From Acanthochromis polyacanthus (taxonomy: Eukaryota; Chordata; Actinopteri; Pomacentridae), in contig NC_067118.1 in NCBI RefSeq assembly GCF_021347895.1, positions 17,419,511 to 17,483,510 of the forward strand: a DNA stretch of 64,000 nucleotides, read 5' to 3'. The notes below the pieces were generated by a model, which made no database searches, was not told the origin of the DNA, and saw nothing but the letters and a program-made list of their open reading frames with translations. Below are positions 36,831 to 48,800 of the stretch, piece by piece. A program made the position numbers and the translations under genes. Position 1 is the stretch's first letter. Each line of letters starts with the position of its first letter.

Positions 36831-39800
36831 ATGAGAGAGTGGACTGAGTTGGACATGAGCTTTTCAGCAGGGGGGTTTCTCTCCACTTCGGATGCTTATT
36901 GCTCCACTGAGCAGCTCCAGTACTACGGTGAGTCCACAGTCACACTTCTTTCTCTTTCACACTTTTTTCCTTCTTGCTTTACTTTTTATTTTTGCCTCTC
37001 CCCTCCTACTGTTTTATCTTTTGCTCCTCTAAAATAATCATTGCCATTATAGATATATTAATGCCTGGAATAATAAAACACTTACTGATGGACTGATATG
37101 CATATTTCTAAAGCTTAATTAAACTGATGGCATGTCTTAGCAATTCATTTAAATCATACTTTAATGTATGAGTGACGGCAAGAAAGGCGGAATATTCAGA
37201 CATTTGATGATGTGTCCTGCAGAACATTTTCTGCCATTTCTTTACGTATTTTTTCACGTTATTCCAATACAGTGAATTGGAGATTTTCTTTGGAATTTAA
37301 AACTCACTTTAATTATTTGTTAAAAGTACTATAGAGCAAATTATTACAACACTGTAATTTCAATCCAAACCAAATCACTCATCTTCTATCTGCTCAGGTT
37401 TTTGTCCGTGGTGAGAAGTAATTGAACATATTTACTCAAGTGCTGTACTTAAGTACAATTTTGAGGCTACTACTGCTACTACTCCTACCAAAGCACTTTC
37501 TGACAGCTTTAGTTCCTTTTAAGATGAACATTTGACACACTGGATAACAGAGCAAGCTTGTAAAGTGCAGCACATAGTTACAGATTAACCAGCGGTTTCC
37601 AGCCTTTTTGGCTTCTGTCATAAAACAGTGTGTAGTAAGACTCACATTTCAGTTGTTACCGTCATCCAATAGCGATTTCTCCTTCTAAACTTCTCACATG
37701 GTTTGATTTGGGAAAATGTTCCCATGATTCAATACCTTACCAAAATCAAACATGAGAGAAAAAGACCAAAAACTTAAAACTGCTTTGTTTGTCTGAACTC
37801 TTTATTCATTCATCTTCCATTCATCATCTCACGACCCCTCAGATTCTTCTGTCCCTGTTGATGAAAGTAGATTTTTTTTCCTAGAGTAAAAGTAGAAACT
37901 GTACTTGTATTGGTAGAGTACCATTACAAGTACTTTTACTTGTAATGGAGTGTTTTGTTGCTGTATTGGTACTAAGTGGAGAATTTGAATAGTTGCTGGA
38001 AATGTTCCTCTGTACCTCTATGTAGATATTCTATTAAAAATCAGCCATTTCTAGCTAGAATAGTCATTTACCACATTAACAATGTCTAGACTGTATTTCT
38101 GATTAATTTTATGTTATCTTCGTTGAAAAAAATGCTATTTTTTTTCAAAAATCAGGACATTTTTAAGTGGCCCCAAGCTTTTGAACAGTAGTGTACATCC
38201 CTCTACATAAACACATCAAACTCATTTAAAAAAACAGACAAAACTATTCTAGGGATGGTGATTGCAAAAGAATGGCTGAAACTTGAATGAACATTTAGAG
38301 AAACCCTGTTACGCTGGTCAAAGTCAAAGAGTGTCATAGCAATGTGATTTTAGGTGACTTGTGTGACTTCATTGCTTTTATGGCTCTTCAGGGATACAAT
38401 CAAAGCTGAGAGTAGGACCTTGTAGGATATTTACAGTACATTGCTACACAACAAGACATGAGTCCTCTGATGAATGAATGCTAAGCTTTTATTTACTGCC
38501 TTTAAGAACTCTATGACATGGAAAAAACAGTTGTTGAAGGGGTTCAGCCGGCTCACAGCACACAGGGAGGTTGAGCAGCATCGGAGGATCTATTTATACT
38601 GACGCGTATCATCAACAAATTCTCCCTGATGTCTCCCCTCCTGCCCTTCAGAGGGGGTGTCGGAGGGGGAGCTATGGGGGGTAGTTTGCTGGCGTTGTTT
38701 GGCTCTCTAGCGTGTGTGGGATGGAAGGGAGGCTGAGGAGTGTTTAGACAGCGTTCAAATGGTTTACAAACATACGAACCACAGCTCTGTCACATGCCGA
38801 GCAAGCAAGGACCCCCCCCCCCACCCCTCCATCAACCTATCGCCAGCACAGTCTGGTGAAGACAGGAAACATCTGGAGAGACAACGAAAGAGAGGAGGGA
38901 AAAGAAAAGAACAAGGAGGACCAATACGGAGTCTTTCAACTGACCAGAACAGGGGTGTCACTCCACTGAAATCTGCAGCCCCTTTCAACATGTTCTGTCA
39001 CTTATCATCTGAGCTCTCTGTAACGTGGGACCAAAATGTGTAAGCTTCTGAAGAATCTTTAATTAGTCAAGACTAAAGATTAACAGCTGATAAATGGAAA
39101 CAATAACATGCACAAGGAAAATTGTTTTCTAAGGAAAATCTTGTCCATATGCAAGATTAGGCTTAAGTTTACTTTAAAGTCTGGTTATTGATGAAACCTC
39201 TCAAAGTTGTACATTTATAACTTTTTTCCCCACGAAAACAACCTTCCTGCTTGAAAAATGACCAAGATGTAGCGCTACACTGTTGCTTCCTTTAGAGTAT
39301 GTAGATGTGTGAAGTCCCTGTTTTTCTTTTTTTACCCTCCTGTACCAACTCGCTGCAGCTCAGCACAACGGCTCACCTACCACTCTGCTCAAATACTAGA
39401 AAACTACACAAGTTGTAATACTGGAGTAATTTAGTCATACATATGCAAACCACGGCAACGTTGTCGCCTCACAGCGTCCCAGTCTGGTTCTGGGTTTTCT
39501 GTGCGAAGTTTGCATGTTTTCCCTGTTCGGTGAGGGTTCTCATCGGGTTCATCAACTTCCTCCCACAATCAAAAGATATGCTGTGGTTAATAACCAGTGA
39601 TTCTAAATTGCCTGTAGATGTGAATGTGAGTGTGCTTGGTTGTCTGTCTCTGTGAGTAGCCCTGTGATAGACTGGTGACCTGCCCAGGTGGATGGATGGA
39701 TGGATGGATGGATGGATGGATGGATGTTCAAACCTGAAACTGATTCTGAAGAACAATAACATTATAGAAAGTCCCACCCTGCAACTTGAAAGGATTTGTT

Positions 39801-42800
39801 CGCTGGTTAAGTTTCAAATGAAACTCTGGAAGTTTGAATCAATCTCCTACGTTGTCAAGCCTGAAAAAGTAAGTAATCTGAGTGGTGTCATCAGCATTAC
39901 TAGAATCTCAAACACTGGGTCCCTGGGCACAGACATGTACAGTAAAATGCTTGCATTCCCAGAGGCTTCACCATTTGTCTGGCAAGAAAACCACTGACTT
40001 GGTTTACTAACTGTTAATGAGTGAGCTGGCTGGCAGATCTTTTTAACCCTTGGACAGAGTTATCTAATCTGATTCACCAGATGTACACTTTAGGTATATG
40101 TGCTGTTGCAGCAGTCCAGTTTTGCTGTGTCGCATCTCAGTGTAGCATTTACTCCAGTTAACTTTTGAACTCAGAGGTCTTACTTCAATTCAATTCAATT
40201 CAATTTTATTTATATAGCGTCAATTACAGTCAAATCGTCTCAAGACGCTTTACAGAACCCATATGCCTGACCCCCAGAGCAAGCCCAAAGGCGACAGTGG
40301 CAAGGAAAAACACCCTTTTAACAGGGAAGAAACCTCGAGCAGAACCCGGCTCAAATAGGGGGGACCCATCTGCCTGCTGGCCGGGCGGGTTGAGAAGGAC
40401 AGAAGAGGGCAAGGGGGAGGGATGGGAGAAGAGGGAGGGGTGAGAAAGCAAGGAAAACACAACACACATTTGAATACATGCATGACAGGATATGTGACAC
40501 AGACAAAGTATAAGCTAACATTGAAAACTGACTCATAGTTTACTCTTATGATGTACGGCTCTGACATTAAACATACTCCTTATATAGCTAGCAGTAAAAT
40601 TCAAACAGTATGTAAGTTAGCATAACAGTATATTGAAGGCGATGCAGAGTTGACTCGTGGAAAAAGGGAATTGGAAGCAGAGGGCTGGTGGAAGGTCAGT
40701 AGCAGCATCCCACAGTGGACATGGTGGAGACTGGACCAGCTGGTGGAACATCAACCGCAGATCTGAAGCATCCAGCTCTGGGACCAGGGACACTCGGAGA
40801 AATAGCACAGGGGGAAACAGAGTGAATGTACTGCAATAACGGTATACATATTAAATGTAAAGGTAGATAGAGAAGGGCTCAGTGCGTCAAGAAAAGTCCC
40901 CCAGCAGCCTAGGCCTATAGCAGCATGACTAGGGGCAGAACGAAGGGACGTCCAAGAGGGAGTCAGCTGTGCAAATGAAGACACAAGCCGAACCCCTGTG
41001 GGTCACCCAGTCAGCCCCAACTATAAGATTTGTCAAAAAGGAACGCTTTAAGCCTGGTCTTAAAAATAGAGAGGGTGTCTGCCTCCCGAACCCAAACTGG
41101 GAGCAGGTTCCACAGGAGAGGCGCCTGATAACTGAAGGCTCTGCCTCCCATTCTACTTTTAGAAATTCTAGGAACAACAAGTAAGCCTGCAGTTTGAGAG
41201 CGAAGAGTTCTACTAGGATAATAAGGTACTATCAGATCTTTAAGATATGATGGAGATTGGTTATTAAGAGCTTTATATGTCAGAAGAAGGATTTTAAATT
41301 CTATTCTGGATTTAACAGGAAGCCAGTGAAGAGAAGCAAGTATAGGGGAAATATGATCTCTTTTGCTAACTCCTGTCAGTACTCTCGCAGCAGCGTTTTG
41401 GATCAACTGTAGATGTTTGAGAGAGCTATTTGGACAACCCGATAATAAGGAATTGCAATAGTCAAGCCTGGAAGTAACAAAAGCATGAACTAATTTTTCT
41501 GCATCACTCTGAGACAGAATGTTCCTGATTTTTACAATATTACGCAGGTGAAAAAAGGAAGTCCTACAGACTTGCTTTATGTGTGAGTTAAAGGACATGT
41601 CCTGGTCAAAAATAACTCCAAGATTCCTCACAGTAGTACTGGAGGCCAATGTGATGCCATCCAGAGTAACTATTTGCTTTGAAAGCGAGTTTCTAAGATG
41701 TTTGGGGCCAAATACAATGACTTCAGTTTTGTCTGAATTTAGCAGTAGGAAGTTAAAAGTCATCCAGGTTTTAATGTCCTTAAGACAATCTTGCAGTCTA
41801 GCTAACTGATCAGTTTCATCTGGCTTCATAGATAAATACAATTGTGTGTCATCTGCATAACAATGGAAGTTAATACAATGCTTCCTAATAATATTGCCTA
41901 AAGGAAGCATGTATAATGTGAAAAGTATCGGTCCTAAGACAGAACCCTGAGGAACTCCGTGATTAACTTTAGTCTGCTCAGAAGAGTTATTGTTGACATG
42001 CACAAACTGGAACCTATCTGATAAGTAGGATTTAAACCAATCCAGTGCTGTCCCTTTAATGCCAATTGAATATTCTAGACGCTGTAATAAAATGTTGTGG
42101 TCGATTGTGTCAAACGCTGCACTAAGATCTAACAAAACAAGTATAGAGACTAGTCCATTATCTGATGCTATGAGAAGGTCATTAGTAACTTTCACTAGAG
42201 CTGTTTCTGTGCTATGATGCACTCTGAAGCCTGACTGAAACATTTCAAACAAATTATTCCTTTGTAGGTGTTCACACAATTGATTTGCAACTGTTCTTTC
42301 CAGAATTTTAGAGAGAAATGGTAGGTTGGATATCGGTCTATAGTTAGCTAACACATCTGGATCTAAAGTGGGCTTTTTAAGCAAAGGTTTGATGACAGCA
42401 ACCTTAAAAGCCTGTGGTACATAGCCTGTTACTAGAGAGAGATTAATCAGATCTAACATTGAAGAATTAATTAAAGGTAAAATCTCCTTGAAGAGTCTAG
42501 TTGGGATAGGATCTAAAAGACATGTTGATGGTTTGGATGTAGAAACTGTTGAAATTAGTTCAGAGAGACATATAGGAGTGAAGAATTCTAAAGATTCATC
42601 AGGTCTAACAGCCAATTCAAAAGCATCTGTGACATTTGTAGGAAGGGCCAGATTAATTTTATCTCTAATCAGAACTATTTTATGCGTAAAGAAGCTCATG
42701 AAGTCGTTACTGGTTAAAACTAAAGGAATACAAGGTTCAACAGAGCTCTGACTCTTTGTCAGCCTGGCTACAGTGCTAAAGAGAAACCTAGGGTTGTTCT

Positions 42801-45800
42801 TGTTCTCATCTATTAAAGATGAATAATAAGTTGTCCTGGCATTATGAAGAGCTTTTTTATAGATTACTAGACTATTTTTCCAAGCCACATACACTACCTC
42901 TGAATTAGTGGAATACCACTTTCTTTCCAGCTTTCGGGATGCCTGCTTTAAAGTCCGCAGCTGGGAATTATACCAAGGAGCAAGTCTTCTCTGAGATATA
43001 ACTTTCTTTTTTACAGGTGCAACACTATCAAGAGTTGTACGCAGTGAGGCTGAAGCATTATTAACATAATAATCCACTTCTGTGGGGGTAAAATAATAAT
43101 ATTTGCCTTCTGATTTATCAGTAAATGTTGCTGAAGTAAACAGTGAGGGTATTATTTCCTTAAATTTAGATACTGAATTGTCAGACAAACACCTACTGTA
43201 ATGATATTTGTTCTCAGCTGCTAAACAATCCTTTACTTTAAATTGAAATGTTATCATAAAATGGTCAGAAAGAAGAGGGTTCTGGGGAAATACTGTTAAC
43301 TCTTCAATTTCTAAGCCATAAGTCAGGACAAGGTCAAGAGTGTGATTAAAACTATGAGTTGGTTTATTTACATGTTGAGAAAACCCAATTGAGTCTAATA
43401 ATGAATTAAAAGCTGTTGTAAGGCTGTCACTGTCTACGTCAACATGAATGTTAAAGTCACCCACAATAATAACTTTGTCTGAACTGAGCACTAATTCAGA
43501 TAAAAAGTCTGAGAATTGAGATAAAAACTCAGAATAAGGAGCAGGAGGACGATATATAACAACAAATAAAACTGGTTTCTGAGCTTTCAAATTTGGATGA
43601 GAGAGACTAAGAGTGAGATTTTCAAATGAGCTGTAATCAGGTTTAGGCCTCTGGTTCAATTTTAAACTAGAATGGTAGATTGCTGCTACTCCTCCTCCTC
43701 GGCCTGTGATTCGAGGAATATGACAGTTAATATGACTAGGGGGAGTTGATTCGTTTAGGCTAACAAATTCTTCCTGCTGCAACCAGGTTTCAGTCAAACA
43801 GAACAAATCAATCTGGTGATCAGTTATCAACTCATTTACTAGCAGAGATTTAGACAAGAGAGATCTAATATTTAACAGACCACATTTAATTTTCCTGTCT
43901 CTTTGCTCTGTTGAAATAGAGGTATTAATTTTTATTAAATTTTTGTGGTTACTATTTCTTTTGTATATTTTTGATTTGATTAATTTATTGAATTTTGGTG
44001 GTCGGGGGACAGACACAGTCTCAATAAAATTAACTGAATTAACTGAATTACTGGAGGGTGACAGCTGTGAGGAAACTGCAGAGAGGTGTGTAAGACTACA
44101 GCTCTGCATCCTGGTCTTAACTCTGGGTTGTCATGCTTTAGGAGTACTAATAAAATCAGCCATATTCCTAGAAATGAGAGCTGCACCAGCCAAAGTGGGA
44201 TGGATGCCGTCTCTCCTAATCAGACCAGGTTTTCCCCAAAAAGAGCTCCAATTATCAATAAAGCCCACGTCGTTTGATGGACACCACATAGACAACCAGC
44301 GGCGAAACGACGACATGCGGCTAAACATGTCATCGCTGGTCAGATCAGGCAAGGGTCCAGAGAAAACTACGGAGTCCGACATGGTTTTGGCGAAAGTACA
44401 CACCGATGCCACGCTAATTTTGGTGACCTCCGATTGGCGTAACCGGGTGTCGTTACCGCCGACGTGAATAACAATCTTACTATATTTACGATTATCTTTA
44501 GCCAGCAGTTTCAAATTTGCTTCTATGTCGCCCGCTCTGGCCCCTGGGAGGCATTTAACTATGGTCGCTGGTGTCGCTAGCTTCACGTTTCTGACTATGG
44601 AGCTGCCAATGATCAGAGTTGGTTTCTCAGCGGGTGTGTCGCTGAGCGGGGAAAAACGATTAGAAACATGAAGCGGTTTGTGGTGAGCCGGGACAGCAGG
44701 CTTGAGTTTAGGACTGTTTTTCCTACGAACTGTCACCCATCCACCCGGCTGTTCGGGCGCTGCTAAGGGACGGCTAACAGATGCTACACAAGCTAAGCTA
44801 TTGCGGTCCGCACCGGCTAAGGGGGCCTGGCTAGCTGCTAGCGGGTTATTTTCCATGGTGCGGAGCCGCGATTCCAATTCGGAGAGCCTCGCCTCCAGAA
44901 CTACAAAAAGGCTGCACTTATTACATATATCGTTATCACTAAAGGAGGCAGAGGAATAACTAAACATGTGGCACACTGAGCAGGAGAGAGAGGGAGAGGG
45001 AGAGGAAGAAGCAGAAGCCATGCTAACACCACAACACAGTGCTGAAACAGGAACAGGAAATGACGCAATACGCTCACCGTAACGTCAGACGTCCAGGGAA
45101 TTTGACTCTGCAACAATGCTAGGTACAACTTCTGCATTCTGTCAGGTGAAGATAAGGTCATCATGCCCCTGGATGTAGTGGTTCCACATCGACCGCTGCT
45201 AAAGCTGGAACTTCACCAGATGTGGAAAACCACAAACTCAGACTCAGTACCAAGAACTGTGTAGGTGACAATACAACAATGTCTTAATTGTTTGACATGA
45301 GTCACATTTTTTGTATAAAAGAATTTCTGTACCCCATAATGGATGGAGAACCTCACCAATAGTCTGTGAGCTGTGTTTGACTTTCTCCTTTTGCTGCAAG
45401 ATAATAAATGACTCAAAGACAGATCCAGAATGATTGAAGCTTTTGTTTCTCACCTTGAGCCTTTTAGAACAAAAAAATCCACAACAGTGGGTGCTACTGT
45501 TTCCCCCCTCAAAGCTGAAAATGGCAAGTTTTAGTGAAGTGTAGCAACACAGCAATATTTGTAGTTACTGTTTGTAAATTAGCCATTTTAATGACAGCGC
45601 TAGGGTTGCTCTGTATTCAAACCTTCACCAAAACAACTTCCTCTGTGATTATTTCATGGGGGCACCATTGCTCCATCCTGGGCTTAGCACCACCCAAGAC
45701 AGCTGTGGTCTGTTTAAAGCAGGGGTGTCAAGATCCGTTCCTGGAGGGCCACTATCCTGCATATTTTAGATGTTTCCCTCTTCCAACACACCTGATTCAA

Positions 45801-48800
45801 ATGATCAGGCTCGTTATCAGGCTTTTGCTGAGCTTGATGATAAGCTCATCATTTGAATCAGGTGTGTTGGAAGAAGGAAACATCTAGAACATGCAGGATA
45901 GTGGCCCTCCAGGAACTGAGTTTGACACCCCTGGTTTAAAGGAATACGAGCAATCCCGAGTGCTTTCTCTCCTCCAGCAGAATGACAATAGGTGTAGCCA
46001 GACCATTCTCCAGCGCTGACAAGGGGAGACTAGCTCTTCCTGTTCAGTCAGTCTGTGTACTAAACTAGCCTAAAAGGTAGCTTTATATGTTGTTTTCAGA
46101 TATGGCAGAGTGATACTGATTTTCTCATCTGCCTCTCAAATCAGACTTGTTATCAAAGAACGATGATAAAAATGGAACCAAGGCACATCTGCTTTTGTCT
46201 GAGCCTCGTGATATTTCATCACCACCTAATAACAATCATTTTAAATATGGCCTCCTGCTGATAGACTCTGGGGCCCAAGTGATCCACTAGGAGGCCTGTC
46301 CAGCAGTCCATCCATCATGGAATTATCTCAGCTCAAGCCACACCAGGCACCAAAATCTGGGGTACTTTTTATTCTCTCTAGTGATTCCCCAGACTTTATA
46401 AAACTGCAATATTGACTCAGTAAATAAGCCCATTAACAATGCTGTAAAGCTACTATGAAAAATCCAAACATATATACACATTTTGCACACATTCAGATGA
46501 TCATGTTGCACACTTTAAATTTCCATGGACTTGACAATTGGGTGGGCTCTCTGTTTAATTAGTGTGTAACAGATCCCAGAGCACTCCCAGCCTCACTGGT
46601 TCAGCTGGACTTTGAGAGGCTGCCAGTGGTGACACATGTTTTCTCAGTGGAGACAAGACTCACAGAACACAAGCTGCTGACCCAAACTCCAAGACGGTCC
46701 AGACCGTCCCAAAACTGAATGGCAATTACAGACTGAATGAAGCACCCAGAAAAAGGGATAAAAAAAACTACTGAAATGGAACTGGGAGCTCTCAGCTGCA
46801 TCCTGTTTTCTGCAGTCTGAACTAGTTCACAAGGTCCTACTCTCAGCTTTTGATTGCATCCCAGAAGAGCCATTAAAGCAATGAAGTCACACAAGTCACA
46901 TAAAATCACATTGCGATGACGCTCTTTGACTTTGACCAGCGTAACTGGGTTTCATGAAATGTTCATTCAAGTTTCAGCCATTCTTTTGCAATCACCATCC
47001 CTAGAATAGTTTTGTCTGTTTTTTAAATGTGTTTGATGTGTTTATGTAGAGGGATGTACACTACTGTTCAAATGTTTGGGGTCACTTAAAAATGTCCTGA
47101 TCTTTAAAAAATTAGCCTTTTTTTCACTGAAGATAACATAAAATTAATCAGAAATACAGTCTAGACATTGTTAATGTGGTAAATGACTATTCTAGCTAGA
47201 AATGGCTGATTTTTAATGGAATATCCACATAGAGGTACAGAGGAACGTTTCCAGCAACCATCACTCCTGTGTTCTAATGCTGCTTTGTGCTAGCTAAAAG
47301 GCTAATTGATGATTAGAAAACCCTTGTTGGATTATGTTAGCACATGAATAAAAGTGTGAGTTTTCACGGAAAACATGAAATTGTCTAGACTGCATTTCTG
47401 AATAATTTAATGTTATCTTCATTTAAAAAAAATGCTTTTCTTTAAAAAAAAAGGACATTTGACCCCAAACTTTTGAATGGTAGTGTAGACGGAGGGTTTC
47501 AAAAGTTGTGTACGTCTGCAGCTGCTCTTTCAGTCATTTTTAAACCTCCTACAGATTGATTAAGAGATTTTGTGTCTGAATTTTTACCTTCTTCCATTTC
47601 AGACATGCTGGCAGACCCTCTGGGCTACTCCCTGCAGGACCCTGACCTCCAGCTGCTCCCTTACAGCCAGCAGCAGTACAACCCTGCCAACCTGCCCTTC
47701 TCCCTCTACAGCTCTCCACCCTCCTCCACCTCCTCACCCTCCTCTTCCTCCTCACAGCTCTGCCACCCTCCGTACCACTACAACCCCCACTGCCTGGAGG
47801 CCCCCTGCGATCCAGGCCCCGAACCCCACCGTGGGAGCCTAACTCAGGGCCTCGGGGTGGTTGGTGTTCCCCTCGGGCGGAGGTCCCGGGTGGGTTTGGG
47901 AGGGAAAAGCAGAGGTCAGGATGAGCTGTGTGTGGTGTGTGGAGATAAGGCTTCAGGCTATCACTACAATGCTCTGACCTGTGAGGGATGTAAAGGTATA
48001 TGTCTGTAATCCCTTTTATATATTCTATGTCTTTTATTCATTGTCATTTTCAGCAGGTCTTTATTTGCGTCTTGCTGCAGGTTTCTTCAGGCGCAGTGTG
48101 ACTAAGAAGGCTGTCTATCACTGTAAAAGTGGCGGTGGCTGTGAGATGGACATGTACATGAGGAGGAAGTGCCAAGACTGCCGGCTGAGAAAGTGCCGTG
48201 CTGTGGGAATGCTGGCTGAGTGTAAGGGACATCTGGTTCACATGAACTGTTTATCATAATGCAATCAGATGAAAGATTCATGGGACCCCTAAAGCAATAT
48301 GTAGTTTATCGATTGATTAGGTTCATTTTGTTGTCTTCTTATATTAGATTAGCACTTCTTTTTTGCCAACAAATTAGTAAGGGTGTTTTTTCACCTTGCT
48401 TCACAATGTATTTAACTGGATTAATAGTGTAAGTCTGAAAATCTACTTTTTTTTCTAGGCCTTCTGACTGAGGTGCAGTGCCAATCAAAGCGACTGAGGA
48501 AAGGAGGGAAAGGTAGAGGGCAGGAGGAGGAGACCACACACAGTAGAAGAGTCAGTTCTACCAGCAGGACACCTGCACAGGTACTAGACTCTGCTAGTGT
48601 GAATCTGGGACTGTTAGTGTCAGCATCCAGTCCAGCACAAATAGAAATATCTCAACAACTAGGTTGTATTGCTGTTTGATATTTTGCACAGAGATTTATT
48701 CAATTCAATTCAATTTTATTTAGATAGCACCAATTACAGTTCAGATTGTCTCAAGATGCTTTACATGACCCAAATGGCCTGAACCCCCAGAGCAAGCCCT

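Larger units (their letters stand above)
40184..45165 (-). mobile_element. Near full-length L2-like (CR1/L2/Rex1 group) LINE
   Basis: Lies antisense to nr1h5 in its first intron. Read on the minus strand it has a short GC-rich leader, ORF1 (45021-44131), ORF2 (44109-41011), an ~800-bp 3' UTR and a terminal (GAATT)n tail at 40184-40205 on the + strand. Both ORFs are uninterrupted. Truncated tails of the same family lie at 26641 and 48700. The exact 5' border is uncertain because no target-site duplication is evident. Confidence 0.85.

Noticed and set aside
43943..44467. 174-aa plus-strand frame across the LINE ORF1-ORF2 junction
   Set aside because: It is antisense to the LINE ORFs and has no independent similarity that I recognise.
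41011..45021. The two long minus-strand ORFs as a host gene antisense to nr1h5
   Set aside because: Endonuclease, YADD reverse transcriptase, esterase-like ORF1 and a microsatellite tail with truncated relatives identify a LINE.
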